From NCBI GenBank assembly GCA_963755695.1, contig CAVWLB010000010.1, positions 1,302,001-1,366,000 on the forward strand: DNA of 64,000 nt, in the 5' to 3' direction. The notes below the pieces were generated by a model. The model was not told where the DNA came from and did no database searches. It saw only the letters and a program-made list of their open reading frames with translations. A program made the translations under genes and the position numbers. The stretch is from QHWT01 sp963755695. GTDB taxonomy: Bacteria > Acidobacteriota > Vicinamibacteria > Vicinamibacterales > 2-12-FULL-66-21. Within the stretch, counting starts at the first letter, position 1. Each line of letters opens with the position of its first letter. Positions 15,884 to 24,992 of the stretch are shown here, piece by piece.

Positions 15884-18774
15884 ATGAGCTTGCCGCGCAT
15901 CCGTGTCGCCTTCTGGAGCCTTTTCGCTGCCATCCTTGCCGGCTCGGTCCCTCTGGGATCGGTGCAAGCGCCGCCGGCCGGACGCGAGACGTCGGCGGCG
16001 TCGGTCGCCTCCTATGCCCTGTCGCAGCAGATGCCGGTGGATCCGGAGGTCGTCGTCGGCACGCTGCCGAACGGCCTGCGCTACTACGTGCGCGCGAACG
16101 GCGAAGCCGGCCCAGCCGCGCCGAGCTGCGGCTCGTCGTCAAGGCCGGTTCGGTGCTCGAAGACGACGACCAGCAGGGGCTGGCGCATTTCGTCGAGCAC
16201 ATGGAGTTCGAAGGCACGCGGCACTTTCCGCGGCAGAGCATCATCGAGTTCCTGTCGTCGCTCGGCCTGAGCATCGGTCCGGACGCGAACGCGGCAACGA
16301 GCTACGACGACACGCAGTACACGCTGCGCGTGCCGACCGACGTGCCCGGCGTGCTCGATCGCGCGCTGCTCGTCCTCGAGGACTGGGCGCAGGGCGCCAC
16401 GTTCGATCAGAGCGGCATCGACCGCGAGCGCGGCATCGTCCTGTCGGAATGGCGGATGCACCTCGGCGCCGGCGAGCGCACGCAGGACAAGATCCGGCGC
16501 GTGCAGCTCGAAGGATCGCGCTACGCGGATCGGCCGCCGATCGGCAAGCCCGAGATCATCGAGCACGCGCAGCGCGAGCAGCTGACGCGCTTCTACCGCG
16601 ACTGGTACCGCCCGGACCTGATGGCGGTGATCGTCGTCGGCGACGTCGATCGCGACGCCGTCGTCGACATGATCAAGGAGCATTTTTCGTCGCTGACGGC
16701 TCCGTCGCCGGCGCGGCCGCGGCCCGCCTTCGACGTGCCGGACCATCCCGGCACGCGCTACGCCGTCGTCACCGACAAGGAAACGACCGCGACCGCCGTC
16801 GCGCATCAGCGATCTTCGGCCGGCGCGCAACCAGGGATCGGTCGGCGGCTATCGCGATCTGATGCTCGACCAGTTGTTCGGCGGCATGCTCGACGCACAG
16901 GCTCGACGAGCTCAGCCAGCGCGAGAACCCGCCGTTTCTCAGGGCCGGCCGCCGACCGCGGGCTGTTTCCGACGCCGCGGACGAAGGACGAAGCGCTGCT
17001 CCAGGCGCTCGTGTCGCAACGACGGCGTCGCGCGCGGTCTCGACGCGCTGGTGACCGAGCTGCAGCGCGTCGCGCAGTTCGGCTTCACCGCGACCGAGCT
17101 CGCGCGCGCCAAGCAGGCGATGATGCTCGGCTACGAGCGCGTGGTGACGGAGAGCCCCGACCGCGAGTCGGCGAGCCGCGCCGACGAGTACACGCGGAAT
17201 TTCCTCCAGGGCGAAGCGCTGCCGACGATCTGGCAGGAGCTCGCGTTCCACCGGCGCTTCGTCCCGGACATCACGCTGGCCGAGGTCAACGCGCTCGCCG
17301 CGCGACTGGTTCCCCGATCAGAACCGGCTGGTCGTCGTCTCGGCGCCGGAAGCGGCCGGCGTCGTCCTGCCCGATCAGGCGCAGCTCGCCGCGGTCGTCA
17401 AGACCGCATCGGCGAAGCGGCTCGAGCCGTACGTGGATGCGGCCGCGGGCGAGGCGCTCATGGACGCGCCGCCGGCACGCGGCACGATCGTCAAGACGAC
17501 GTCCGCGGCCGGAAGCCGGAATCACCGAGTGGACGCTGTCGAACGGCGCAACCGTCGTGCTCAAGCCGACGACGCTGAAGGAAGACCAGATCCTGTTCCG
17601 CGCCACGGCGCCGGGCGGAACGTCGCTGGCGAGCGACGCCGATTTCATTCCCGCTCGCGTCGCGGACGACGTGGTGCCCGCCGGCGGCGTCGGGCGGTTC
17701 AGCGCCGTCGACGCTCGACAAGATCCTCGCCGGCAAGGCCGTCGCCGTCACGCCGTTCATCGGCGAGATCGACCAGGGGATGGGCGGCGGCAGCACGCCG
17801 CAGGATCTCGAGACGATGTTCCAGCTCCTGTACCTGCGGTTCACGCAGCCGCGCGCCGATCCGGCGGCGTTCGCCGCGATGGCGTCGCAGGCCAGAGGGC
17901 TGCTCGCGAACCAGATGGCGAGCCCGGACGTCGTGTTCAACCAGACCATCGACGCCGCGCTCAGCCGGAAACAGCCCGCGGCGGCAGCCCGAGACGCCGG
18001 CCACCGTGGACCAGTGGAACCTCGCGAAGTCGCTGGCGTTCTACAAGGCGCGCTTCGCCGACGCGAGCAACTTCACGTTCGTCTTCGTCGGCAGCTTCAC
18101 GCCGGAGACCATCAAGCCGCTGGTCGAGACCTACATCGCCAGCCTGCCGGCGACGCACGCGCAGCGAGACCTGGCGCGACCTCGGCATCGCGCCGCCGAC
18201 CGGCGTCGTCGAGAAGACGATCGAGAAGGGCATCGCGCCGAAGAGCGAGGTGGCGATCGTCTTCTCCGGTCCGTTCGAGTACGACGATGCGCACACGCTG
18301 GCGCTTCGGGCGATGACGCTGGTGCTGCAGTCGCGGCTGTTCGACACGATCCGGCAGGAGCTCGGCGGCACCTACAGCATCGACGCCGACGCCCGACACG
18401 CAGAAGTTTCCCAGGCCCGAATACACGCGTGCGAATCGACTGGACGTGCGATCCCGCGCGAACCGCGACTCTCGTGCAGCGCGTGTTCGACGAGATCGAG
18501 TTCGTCAAGGGCACGCCGCTCTCACCAGGGCAGGTGGCGCGCATCCGCGAGGCGCTGCGTGCGCGAGTTCGAGCGGAACAGCCAGGACAACGGCTACCTG
18601 CTCAACCAGATCGCCCGGCGCTACGAGGACGGCGACACTGAAGGCGTGGCAGCGGTCCTCAACCTGCGCGAGCGCATCGCAGCGCTGACCGGCGAAGCGG
18701 TTCAGCAGGCGGCCCAGACGTACCTCAATACCGCCAACTACGTGAAGGTGACGCTGATGCCCGAGGCGAAATAG
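15884..18774 (+). pseudogene. Secreted M16-family zinc peptidase, frame broken at about fourteen sites
   Basis: The reading frame must change about fourteen times, yet the joined product is a complete M16B (pitrilysin/PqqL-like) peptidase of about 960 residues. In order: signal peptide, VVGTLPNGLRYYVRANGE, RAELRLVVKAGSVLEDDDQQGLAHFVEHM with the inverted zinc motif HxxEH (codons 16186-16200), the distal glutamate region ERGIVLSEWR, an inactive second M16 half (EAGITEWTLSNGATVVLKPT; GGTYSIDA), and the end VKVTLMPEAK. Extra single bases fit at 16106, 16116, 16810, 16898, 16947, 17017, 17303, 17502-17508, 17710, 17981, 18162, 18394, 18428 and 18561. All are insertions; none is a loss. Frame 16153-18774 happens to stay open throughout but is not the true protein over most of its length. 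Confidence 0.85.
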
Positions 18775-18797
18775 CACCGCAAAGCCAGAGAAGGGTC

Positions 18798-18890
18798 TGT
18801 AGTGCACCTCTTCAGAGGTGCCGAGGATATTTGGTTTGTAGGGCGCCTGTTTAGAAGATCGAAGGCACGTCTAAAGACGTGCCCTACAAA
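18798..18890. repeat. REP-like double hairpin (BIME-like)
   Basis: Two hairpins, GCACCTC-TTCA-GAGGTGC (18804-18821) and GGCACGTC-TAAA-GACGTGCC (18864-18883), are bracketed by TGTAG at the left end and CTACA at the right end. Stem-plus-four-base-loop design and the flanking bases match the hairpin at 13061. Such paired palindromes are usually mobilised by RAYT (IS200-like) transposases acting in trans; none is in this window. Confidence 0.7.
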
Positions 18891-18918
18891 TGAGGTCCGC
18901 TGGCAGTGACCGGACAAT

Positions 18919-19389
18919 TCATCCTCCGATTCGGGTAAAGGTGAACGCGACGACGAACACCAGTCCGTGAATCAGAAATCCCGCCACGATGCCGCGGTTC
19001 AATTGCGCGTGCGGGGCCTGGTCGACCGCACGGATCATCGCCAGCAGCCCCAGCGGCACGTAAAGGACGACCGCGCTGACGAGACCGGGCGAATAGGAAC
19101 CGGTCAGCAACGATCCTGCGGCGTGCGCGCACGTGTTCACCAGCACGATCGTCGTGATAGCGATGCCGACCCACCCGTATCTTTCGGCTCGGATCGCGGC
19201 GCGAATGCCTCCGGCCAGGAGTACCAGCCCGACGCCGTTGATGATCAGGAACGCCGACTCGGGCAGCGGGCGGCCAACGACCGTTCCAATCCACCTCGGG
19301 AAACCGCCAAACCATTCCTCGCCTGCGTGCACGAGATAAGCGGGAACGAACAGCCACAACAACCCCGCGTCGCGATAATGCCACCGCAC
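18919..19389 (-). CDS. HXXEE-domain membrane protein
   Basis: A 156-residue integral membrane protein with four or five spans. The family motif HxxEE is present as HAGEE at residues 21-25 in the first span, and two further conserved elements occur (NTCAHAAGSLLTGSYSPGLVS and a glycine-rich third span). HXXEE proteins are named for this motif; the conserved His/Glu residues may bind a metal inside the membrane, but no function is established. Stand-alone gene. Confidence 0.85.
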   Translation of the reverse strand: MRWHYRDAGLLWLFVPAYLVHAGEEWFGGFPRWIGTVVGRPLPESAFLIINGVGLVLLAGGIRAAIRAERYGWVGIAITTIVLVNTCAHAAGSLLTGSYSPGLVSAVVLYVPLGLLAMIRAVDQAPHAQLNRGIVAGFLIHGLVFVVAFTFTRIGG

Positions 19390-19452
19390 GGCCGGTATTG
19401 TGATACGGGTGGGCCAGAAGCGGTGAGCGTCACACTTCCAAAATTGTGGCTG

Positions 19453-19873
19453 TCACCCTTGGTGGCCAGCCGCCGTGAGATGGTGGAGCGCATCCGGTGT
19501 GCACGCGTAGCTCTCGATGACCACTCGAAACCACGCACCGACGTTGGGCGGGCAATCGGTAATCGGCGACGACGCGGGACACTCCCAGTCCCGCCGGGAT
19601 ATCGTCATGCGCGACAGAACGAGCAGGGCGTTCCCTCCGGCGGCGGCGGTCTCGTTGCGTTCCGGCCGGAAGGGATCCTTCTGGCCCTCCATGTCGAGCT
19701 CGGTCATCGAGACCGGCGGTCTCCTGGCGAGAAGGTGACACCCTTCCGGCAATGTTTCGCTCGGCAGGTGGGTCTCTCAACGGGGCGCGATAGACGCCGA
19801 CCTGCGCTCCCGCAGGCGTCAGGGTCACGCAGCCGCAAATCAGCACGGCGGGCAGTGCGGCACACCAGCGCAT
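19453..19873 (-). pseudogene. DUF4156-like lipoprotein, broken by one frameshift
   Basis: The first frame starts MRWCAALPAVLICGCVTLTPAGAQVGVY, a lipoprotein signal with the lipobox Cys near residue 15, followed by RAPLRDPPAERN. The protein continues one base later with MPEGCHLLARRPPVSMTELD, then GQKDPFRPERNETAAAGGNALLVLSRM and a Cys-containing tail (ECPASSPITDCPP). Removing one T near 19761 (ATTG to ATG) joins both parts into about 139 residues. The sequence resembles small DUF4156-type outer-membrane lipoproteins, in which an AxxxGAN(L/A)L motif is conserved. Function unknown. Confidence 0.65.
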
Positions 19874-20003
19874 CACGTCACCATCGATGAATTCCGCGGT
19901 CAGCCTTCTTGCGAACGGACGTGGCGCCTTGTAAACGCGGGCCGAGGGTTGGACGCCGGGCAATTCCATGGCAAGGTTGATTGGGTGACGAGGATACTCT
20001 CGA

Positions 20004-20390
20004 ATGATACTGGGCCGCCGAACCTTACTGTGCGCGATTGCGGCGATAGCGGCCCTGCCAGACACGCGCACGCTCGCCCAGAGGAAACCGCCCATGTATG
20101 GCCTTATCGGCAAGATGATCGCCCAAGCCGGCCAGCGAGATGCGCTCATCGCCGTGCTCCTGGAAGGAACCGTCGACATGGCGGGCTGCCTGAGCTACGT
20201 CGTTGCCCGCGACTCGACCGATGAGAACGCTATCTGGATCACGGAGGTGTGGGACAGCGAGGCGAGCCACAAAGCGTCACTCGCGCTTCCGGCGGTGCGG
20301 GCGGCCATTGCGAAGGGTCGGCCGTTGATTGCTGGCTTTGGCGCGCCAGTCGTGACCGTCCCTGCCGGCGGCCAGGGTCTGCGGGGATGA
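20004..20390 (+). CDS. Exported antibiotic-biosynthesis-monooxygenase (ABM) fold protein
   Basis: A 128-residue protein with a possible export signal (LGRRTLLCAIAAIAALPDT), then MYGLIGKMIAQAGQRDALIAVLLEG, AGCLSYVVARDSTDENAIWITEVWDSEASHKASL and a final beta-alpha unit: the dimeric alpha/beta barrel of ABM proteins, which oxidise quinol-like or aromatic small molecules. Its stop overlaps the start of the acetyltransferase gene (ATGA), so the two are translated together. Substrate unknown. Confidence 0.82.
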   Translation: MILGRRTLLCAIAAIAALPDTRTLAQRKPPMYGLIGKMIAQAGQRDALIAVLLEGTVDMAGCLSYVVARDSTDENAIWITEVWDSEASHKASLALPAVRAAIAKGRPLIAGFGAPVVTVPAGGQGLRG

Positions 20391-20896
20391 GTGATGAATC
20401 GTGGCAGGCAATGGTTGTGAGAGCCGCGGAAGAAACCGAACTCGATCAACTGGCGCAACTCTGGTTCGACGGATGGCATGACGCTCATGCGCAGATCGTC
20501 CCGGCCGAACTCACGCGGTTGCGCACGCTGGAGAATTTCCGGCAGCGGCTGCGGACCGACTTGCACAAGGTTCGGGTCATCGGGCCACCCGGCGCCCCTG
20601 CCGGCTTCTGCATCGTGAAAGGCGCCGAAATCTATCAACTCTTCGTGGCGGCATCGGCCCGTGGTTCGGGCGCCGCGGCCCGGTTGATAGCTGATGCTGA
20701 GGCTCGGCTTTCCGGCGCTGGCATCCAAACCGCCTGGCTCGCCTGCGCGATCGGAAATCAGCGTGCTGCCAGGTTCTATGAAAAGTGCGGATGGCGCCTG
20801 GCCGGCATCATGGTGAACGCGTTGCAGACCACCGACGGCATATTTCCGCTCGAAGTGTGGCGCTTTGAAAAATCTCTAACCCTCTGGCGCGCCTGA
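20387..20896 (+). CDS. GNAT-family N-acetyltransferase
   Basis: From ATG 20387 (overlapping the previous stop as ATGA, with GGGG just upstream) the protein has 169 residues: VRAAEETELDQLAQLWFDGW, a central beta strand GFCIVKGAEIYQLFVAA, the acetyl-CoA-binding motif A region ARGSGAAARLIADAEARL, and motif B NQRAARFYEKCGWRLAG. The acyl acceptor cannot be predicted. Coupling to the ABM gene suggests that both act on the same small molecule or toxin. Confidence 0.88.
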   Translation: MSDESWQAMVVRAAEETELDQLAQLWFDGWHDAHAQIVPAELTRLRTLENFRQRLRTDLHKVRVIGPPGAPAGFCIVKGAEIYQLFVAASARGSGAAARLIADAEARLSGAGIQTAWLACAIGNQRAARFYEKCGWRLAGIMVNALQTTDGIFPLEVWRFEKSLTLWRA

Positions 20897-21047
20897 GTTC
20901 CGACGACCAGACTCAGCCCTCACTGATCAGACGAAGGTCTGACTTGTGGCGGCCGCCTCCCGCACATAACCTGTCTCATGCTTGATCGTGCGGGACGCAG
21001 GTTTCGTCAAGCGGACCGACTGAGATGAAGAAGGGGAGATTCTCGCA

Positions 21048-21674
21048 ATGACACACGTCGCCGCCGTCTTTCTGCTGGTCACGTGGTTTCCGTTTCTTGC
21101 TGCCCTCGACACGAAGGCCAAGTTCACCTCCACGTGGAAGGCGCCAGGGGCGCCTGCGGTGGCCTACGCGGGAAAGAAGGTCGTCGGCCTGATTGTGAGC
21201 GACGATCTCTCGCTTCGGATGAGTACCGAGGAAGCGCTCGCGCGCGAGTTGAGCGCCAGAGGCGCGGCAGGTATCGCCGCGTACCGCGTCATTCCGAAAG
21301 AAGAGATCCGCGACAAGGATCGCGCCAAGCACTGGTTCGAGCAGAGCGGTGCCGCCGGCGTGGTCATGATGCGGCTGGTGGATCTCTCCAAGGAAACGAC
21401 CCCATCCTCCTTCGTCTGGCAGAGCGCGTCCTACTACGGATCGCTCTGGTCGTACTATCCCTACGCCTGGGGAACGGCGTTTGAAATCGGGCCGGGCCAG
21501 ACCGACGTCAGGGTGGTCGTCGAGACGATGGTCTTCGACATCGCCAGCAATCGTCCGCTCTGGGCTGGCACCAGCGAAAGCGTCAATCCCAAAGACGCCC
21601 AGGCTCTCGTCGCCGCTATCGTCGACAGCGCAGCCGACCAGATGCGGAAGGACGGATTGATCCGCGGCAAATAG
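21048..21674 (+). CDS. Exported hypothetical protein
   Basis: A 208-residue protein with a signal peptide (MTHVAAVFLLVTWFPFLAAL) and GGGGAG nine bases before the ATG. The mature part starts TKAKFTSTWKAPGA, then KKVVGLIVSDDLSLRMSTEEALARELSARGAAGIAAYRVIPKEE; the aromatic-rich YYGSLWSYYPYAWG loop and a VVETMVFDIASNRPLWAGTSE strand follow. This architecture (nucleotide-free alpha/beta domain found in small lipoproteins and outer-membrane assembly accessory proteins) recurs in uncharacterised Acidobacteriota proteins. It lacks a lipobox Cys. Function unknown. Confidence 0.75.
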   Translation: MTHVAAVFLLVTWFPFLAALDTKAKFTSTWKAPGAPAVAYAGKKVVGLIVSDDLSLRMSTEEALARELSARGAAGIAAYRVIPKEEIRDKDRAKHWFEQSGAAGVVMMRLVDLSKETTPSSFVWQSASYYGSLWSYYPYAWGTAFEIGPGQTDVRVVVETMVFDIASNRPLWAGTSESVNPKDAQALVAAIVDSAADQMRKDGLIRGK

Positions 21675-21689
21675 TCCGCTGGCCGCCGA

Positions 21690-23100
21690 TCAGCGTGTCT
21701 GGGCCGGTTCGCCCGACAGCGACTTGATCAGGCGGTATTGAAACTCGAGGCCTTCGAAGTACTGCTTCACTCCGACGCGCTCGTCGCGCCCGTGCGCGCG
21801 CACATCGTCGATATCACCAAAAGTACCGTCAATCCCGTAGGTCGGAATCCCTGCGATACGCAGATAGAGGCTGTCAGTCGCTCCGGTGCTCATGACCGGA
21901 ACGACGGTGACGCCTGGGAACATGGCTCTGGTCAGCGATTCGACGGCGGACATCAGGTCAGGCCGCAGCGGCGATGGTGAACTCGGGTTGGCTTTCTTGA
22001 CGAACGAGATGGTGATCTTTGGGTCGGCCAGCGCTTCGGTAAGCCTTGCCTTCACCGTTTCGGGATCGACGCCAGGCAGAATGCGGCAGTTCACGTTGGC
22101 AGTGGCGAGTTGCGGGAGAGCATTGTTTGCGTGTCCGCCAGCCAGCCGCGTCGCGACGCAGGTGGTTCGCATCATCGAGTTCCAGTAGGGAACCCGGGCG
22201 GAAAGGCGCGCCGCGGCCTCCAGATCGGGTGGAGTACGAGCGACGGCGCGCATATCTGCCGCGACAGACGCGTCGGCTTCCACCATCGCCGAGCGCTCGA
22301 AGTACGACCGCGTGACGGCGTTCAACTCCACGGGAAATTCCACCGCCGCCAGCCGCGCCAGCCCGCCTGCCAGATGATAGATGGCGTTGTCCTTCACGGG
22401 CATTGAGCTGTGGCCGCCCGAGTTGGTCACCTCGAGCTTGAAGTCCTGGTAAACCTTTTCGCTGGCCTGGACTTCGTTCGTCAGGTACTTGCCGTTCCGC
22501 ATCGTGCCGCCGCCGCCCTCGTTGATGGCCAATTCCGCATCGATCAAATCGCGGTGGTTCTTCACGAGCCAGTCGGCGCCGTTGAAGTCGCCGCCTTCCT
22601 CGTCTGCGGTCAGCGCGAGTATCACATCGCGGTCGGGAACGAACCGCTCGTCCTTCAAACGAATGAAATTGGCGACGAATTGTGAAGCCATCGCCTTGTC
22701 GTCGCTGGTCCCGCGGCCGTAGAACCAGCCGTCCTGTTCGCGAAAGACGAACGGATCGAACGACCAGTCCTCCCGCTTCGCATCGACGACGTCGAGATGG
22801 GCCAGAAGGAGAAGGGGGCGCCGTGCACCGCCGCCGCGATACCGCGCAACGAGGTTGTGCTTGCGCGGATCCGGTCCGAGCACTTGCACATCTTGGGGTG
22901 GGAATCCCGCCGCCTTCAACCGTGCCGCCATCGCCTCAGCCGCCTTCGTGACGCTTCCGGCTGGGGTATCGGTCGAGTTGATTTCGACGAGTTCCTGGTA
23001 AATGGCCCTCGCACGCTGATCGTTGGGGCCTGTTTGAGCGACCAGCGCTGCTGCGGCAACCGATATGACCAGTACCAACGAGAAGAGAGCGGCTCATCAT
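21690..23100 (-). CDS. Exported M20-family metallopeptidase (start region frameshifted)
   Basis: About 469 residues. Catalytic M20 motifs are in place: LLLLAHLDVVDAKREDW (metal His/Asp), GRGTSDDKA (bridging Asp), ADEEGGDFNGAD (general base Glu and metal Glu), a dimerisation lid and a C-terminal GIDGTFGDIDDVRAHGRDERV with the last metal His. Enzymes of this type are dipeptidases or carboxypeptidases, here with an export signal ending in AAALVAQT. The continuous frame begins only at a TTG at 23078 without a leader. An ATG at 23100 (MMSRSLLV) one frame away, followed by a single extra G near 23078, would restore a normal signal peptide. The end converges on the previous gene across 15 bases. Confidence 0.85.
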
Positions 23101-23104
23101 ATGA

Positions 23105-23110
23105 ATTATA
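23105..23110 (-). promoter_or_regulatory. Perfect -10 box (TATAAT) before the M20 peptidase
   Basis: TATAAT ends four bases before the ATG pair at 23100, so transcription would start at or next to the start codon, as for padR. The sequence 17 bp further upstream (CCAAGA) is a poor -35 element, so the match may be partly fortuitous. Confidence 0.35.
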
Positions 23111-23180
23111 GGTGCGATCGCCTTGGGTCTTGGCCGCTCGAACCGGTTCGTTGAGCTCCGCAGGCCAGGCTGCGCGATCG

Positions 23181-24599
23181 TCAGCCTGCTCGATTGTGCG
23201 GCCCGGACGGAAGCCGTGCGGCAATCGCCGCGCCAATCGCGCAGAGCACGGCAGCCGCGATCATCACCCGGTGAAAGGCTGCCGCCAGATCGTGCGCCGA
23301 TTGCGCCCGGGTGATCGTCCCCAGCGCGGCAACGCCAAACAAGCCGGCAACTCGCGCCACGGCGTTGTTCACGCCGGCGGCGAGTCCCGCATGACCGGGC
23401 TCGAGCGACGACATCACCGCCGTCGTCAGCGGCGCGACCATCAGCGCCATTCCCAGACCGAGCGTCACGGTGCCGGGCAAGACGCCGTCTCGTACCGCCA
23501 ACAGCACGAATCCCACCACCACAATGACGGCACCGAGCGTCAATGGCAGTCGCGAGCCCGTTCGCGATGCCCAGGCACCAGTCAACCGTGACAGCGTGAA
23601 CATCATTGCTACGATTGGAAGGAGTGCGGCCGCGGCGGCGGTGGCGGTATGGCCGAGAATCTCAATCAGGTAGATCGGCAACTCGAACATGAGCATCGCC
23701 AGCGCGGCATAGATCACCAACGTCAGCGCGTTCAGGCCGGCGAACATCGCCGACTTCCACACATCCAGCGGCATCATCGGGTGATCGGTTCGCGCTTCGA
23801 TTGAAAGAAACAGCAGGAACGCCCCCGCGCCACCCACGCCGAGCAGCCATGCGACGCGGGCATCCCCGCCAGGAACAGACGATAGCGTCAACCCCGCGGC
23901 CATGGCGCCCAGGCCAATGGTGATGGCTGCGGCGCCAGGCGCATCGATGTGGCCGCCGGTTGGCCGCACTGCCAACGGCGGCACGCAGGCCGCGATGATC
24001 ATCAGCGTCGCCGCCGCCAGCGGCACGTTGATCAGAAACGCCAGGCGCCAGGACCACCAGTCGATCAGCCATCCTCCCAGCAACGGACCGGCAGCCGCGG
24101 TCAGGCTGGCAAACGCCGACCACGTGCCGATGGCGCGGCCGCGTTCGGGTTCCTGAAAGCTGGTGCCCAGCAGCGCGAGACTCGATGGCACCAGCAGCGC
24201 GGCGGTCACGCCTTGCGCCGCGCGAGCGGCCAGGAGCTGCGGCAACGACTGCGCGACGCTGCAAAACGCCGACGCAATCGCGAACAGCAGGACGCCCAGC
24301 GAAAACACCTTGCGCGGGCCGAACCGGTCACTGAACGCGCCGCCGGTGAGGACCAGTGCCGACAGCGGCAAGGTGTAGCCGATGACAATCCACTGTACCG
24401 CTGCGGCACTCGCGCCGAATTGGTGCGCCAACGCCGGCAACGCGACGGTCACTACCGTACCGTCGATGAAGGTCAAGCTCGATCCCAGAATCGTCGCAAC
24501 CAGGGTCCATCGCCCGGCCCGGCGCGAACACTGCGACCCTGGCGGCGGTGCGGTTGCCGCCACGCCGCGGTCACAGGGTGTGGTCAGCGCGATGCTCAC
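23181..24599 (-). CDS. MFS drug exporter, DHA2 (14-TM) type
   Basis: A 472-residue integral membrane protein with about 14 spans. Span 1 carries LVATILGSSLTFIDGTVVTVALPALAHQFG in part, the DHA2 signature Asp near residue 46; loop 2-3 has GGAFSDRFGPRKVF (MFS motif A); and span 5 has GPLLGGWLIDWWSW (antiporter motif C). Members export drugs or toxic metabolites in exchange for protons. A GTG start with GAGGTG upstream is used. The divergent region to the sulfotransferase gene holds an unusual repeat pair that could bind a regulator. Confidence 0.9.
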   Translation of the reverse strand: MSIALTTPCDRGVAATAPPPGSQCSRRAGRWTLVATILGSSLTFIDGTVVTVALPALAHQFGASAAAVQWIVIGYTLPLSALVLTGGAFSDRFGPRKVFSLGVLLFAIASAFCSVAQSLPQLLAARAAQGVTAALLVPSSLALLGTSFQEPERGRAIGTWSAFASLTAAAGPLLGGWLIDWWSWRLAFLINVPLAAATLMIIAACVPPLAVRPTGGHIDAPGAAAITIGLGAMAAGLTLSSVPGGDARVAWLLGVGGAGAFLLFLSIEARTDHPMMPLDVWKSAMFAGLNALTLVIYAALAMLMFELPIYLIEILGHTATAAAAALLPIVAMMFTLSRLTGAWASRTGSRLPLTLGAVIVVVGFVLLAVRDGVLPGTVTLGLGMALMVAPLTTAVMSSLEPGHAGLAAGVNNAVARVAGLFGVAALGTITRAQSAHDLAAAFHRVMIAAAVLCAIGAAIAARLPSGPHNRAG

Positions 24600-24647
24600 G
24601 ACACCTCAGGAGCCTTCGATCGATCGTGAGGACGAGTCACTTTGCGC

Positions 24648-24701
24648 GATGTAACGCCGCTGCGACGCTCGGGACGCGTCGCAGATCCAACGATGTAACG
24701 C
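24648..24701. promoter_or_regulatory. Inverted repeat framed by two direct repeats in the 24600-24992 intergenic region
   Basis: GATGTAACGC occurs at 24648-24657 and again at 24692-24701. Between them CTGCGACGC (24660-24668) and GCGTCGCAG (24676-24684) form a perfect 9-bp stem. The arrangement lies 50-100 bases upstream of the MFS gene start and looks like an operator or a small mobile-element remnant. The rest of this 390-base gap shows no gene. Confidence 0.45.
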
Positions 24702-24992
24702 GCGCGACAATTCGATGTGTCGTACGGCACTGGCGCAGTGTAGAGCAATGCCGCAAGTGTTGCGATGGCCACCCAGTCACGGCAACCGCGCGCGACTCAG
24801 CCGACAACCGTGCGGCACTCGCCCAGCGTACGGCAGCGACGACCAACGCCGATGTCGCCAGCGGCGTGGCTTCGGCATCAACAACACTCAATGTTTCGTG
24901 GACGATAAAGAATTTGCACAAATGTGATTCCGATCGCCGGAGTCCGGGTCAATCAATTGCACGGTGGCGCCTCGCACCTGGGGAGGGCGCTG

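Noticed and set aside
16153..18774. An 873-codon open frame as a single gene
   Set aside because: It matches an M16 peptidase only in patches; the peptidase continues in other frames. Open length alone is due to high GC content.
15884..18774. Programmed +1 frameshifting in the M16 gene
   Set aside because: The codons at the shift sites have no common slippery pattern, stop codon or stimulatory element, and fourteen events in one gene would give almost no product.
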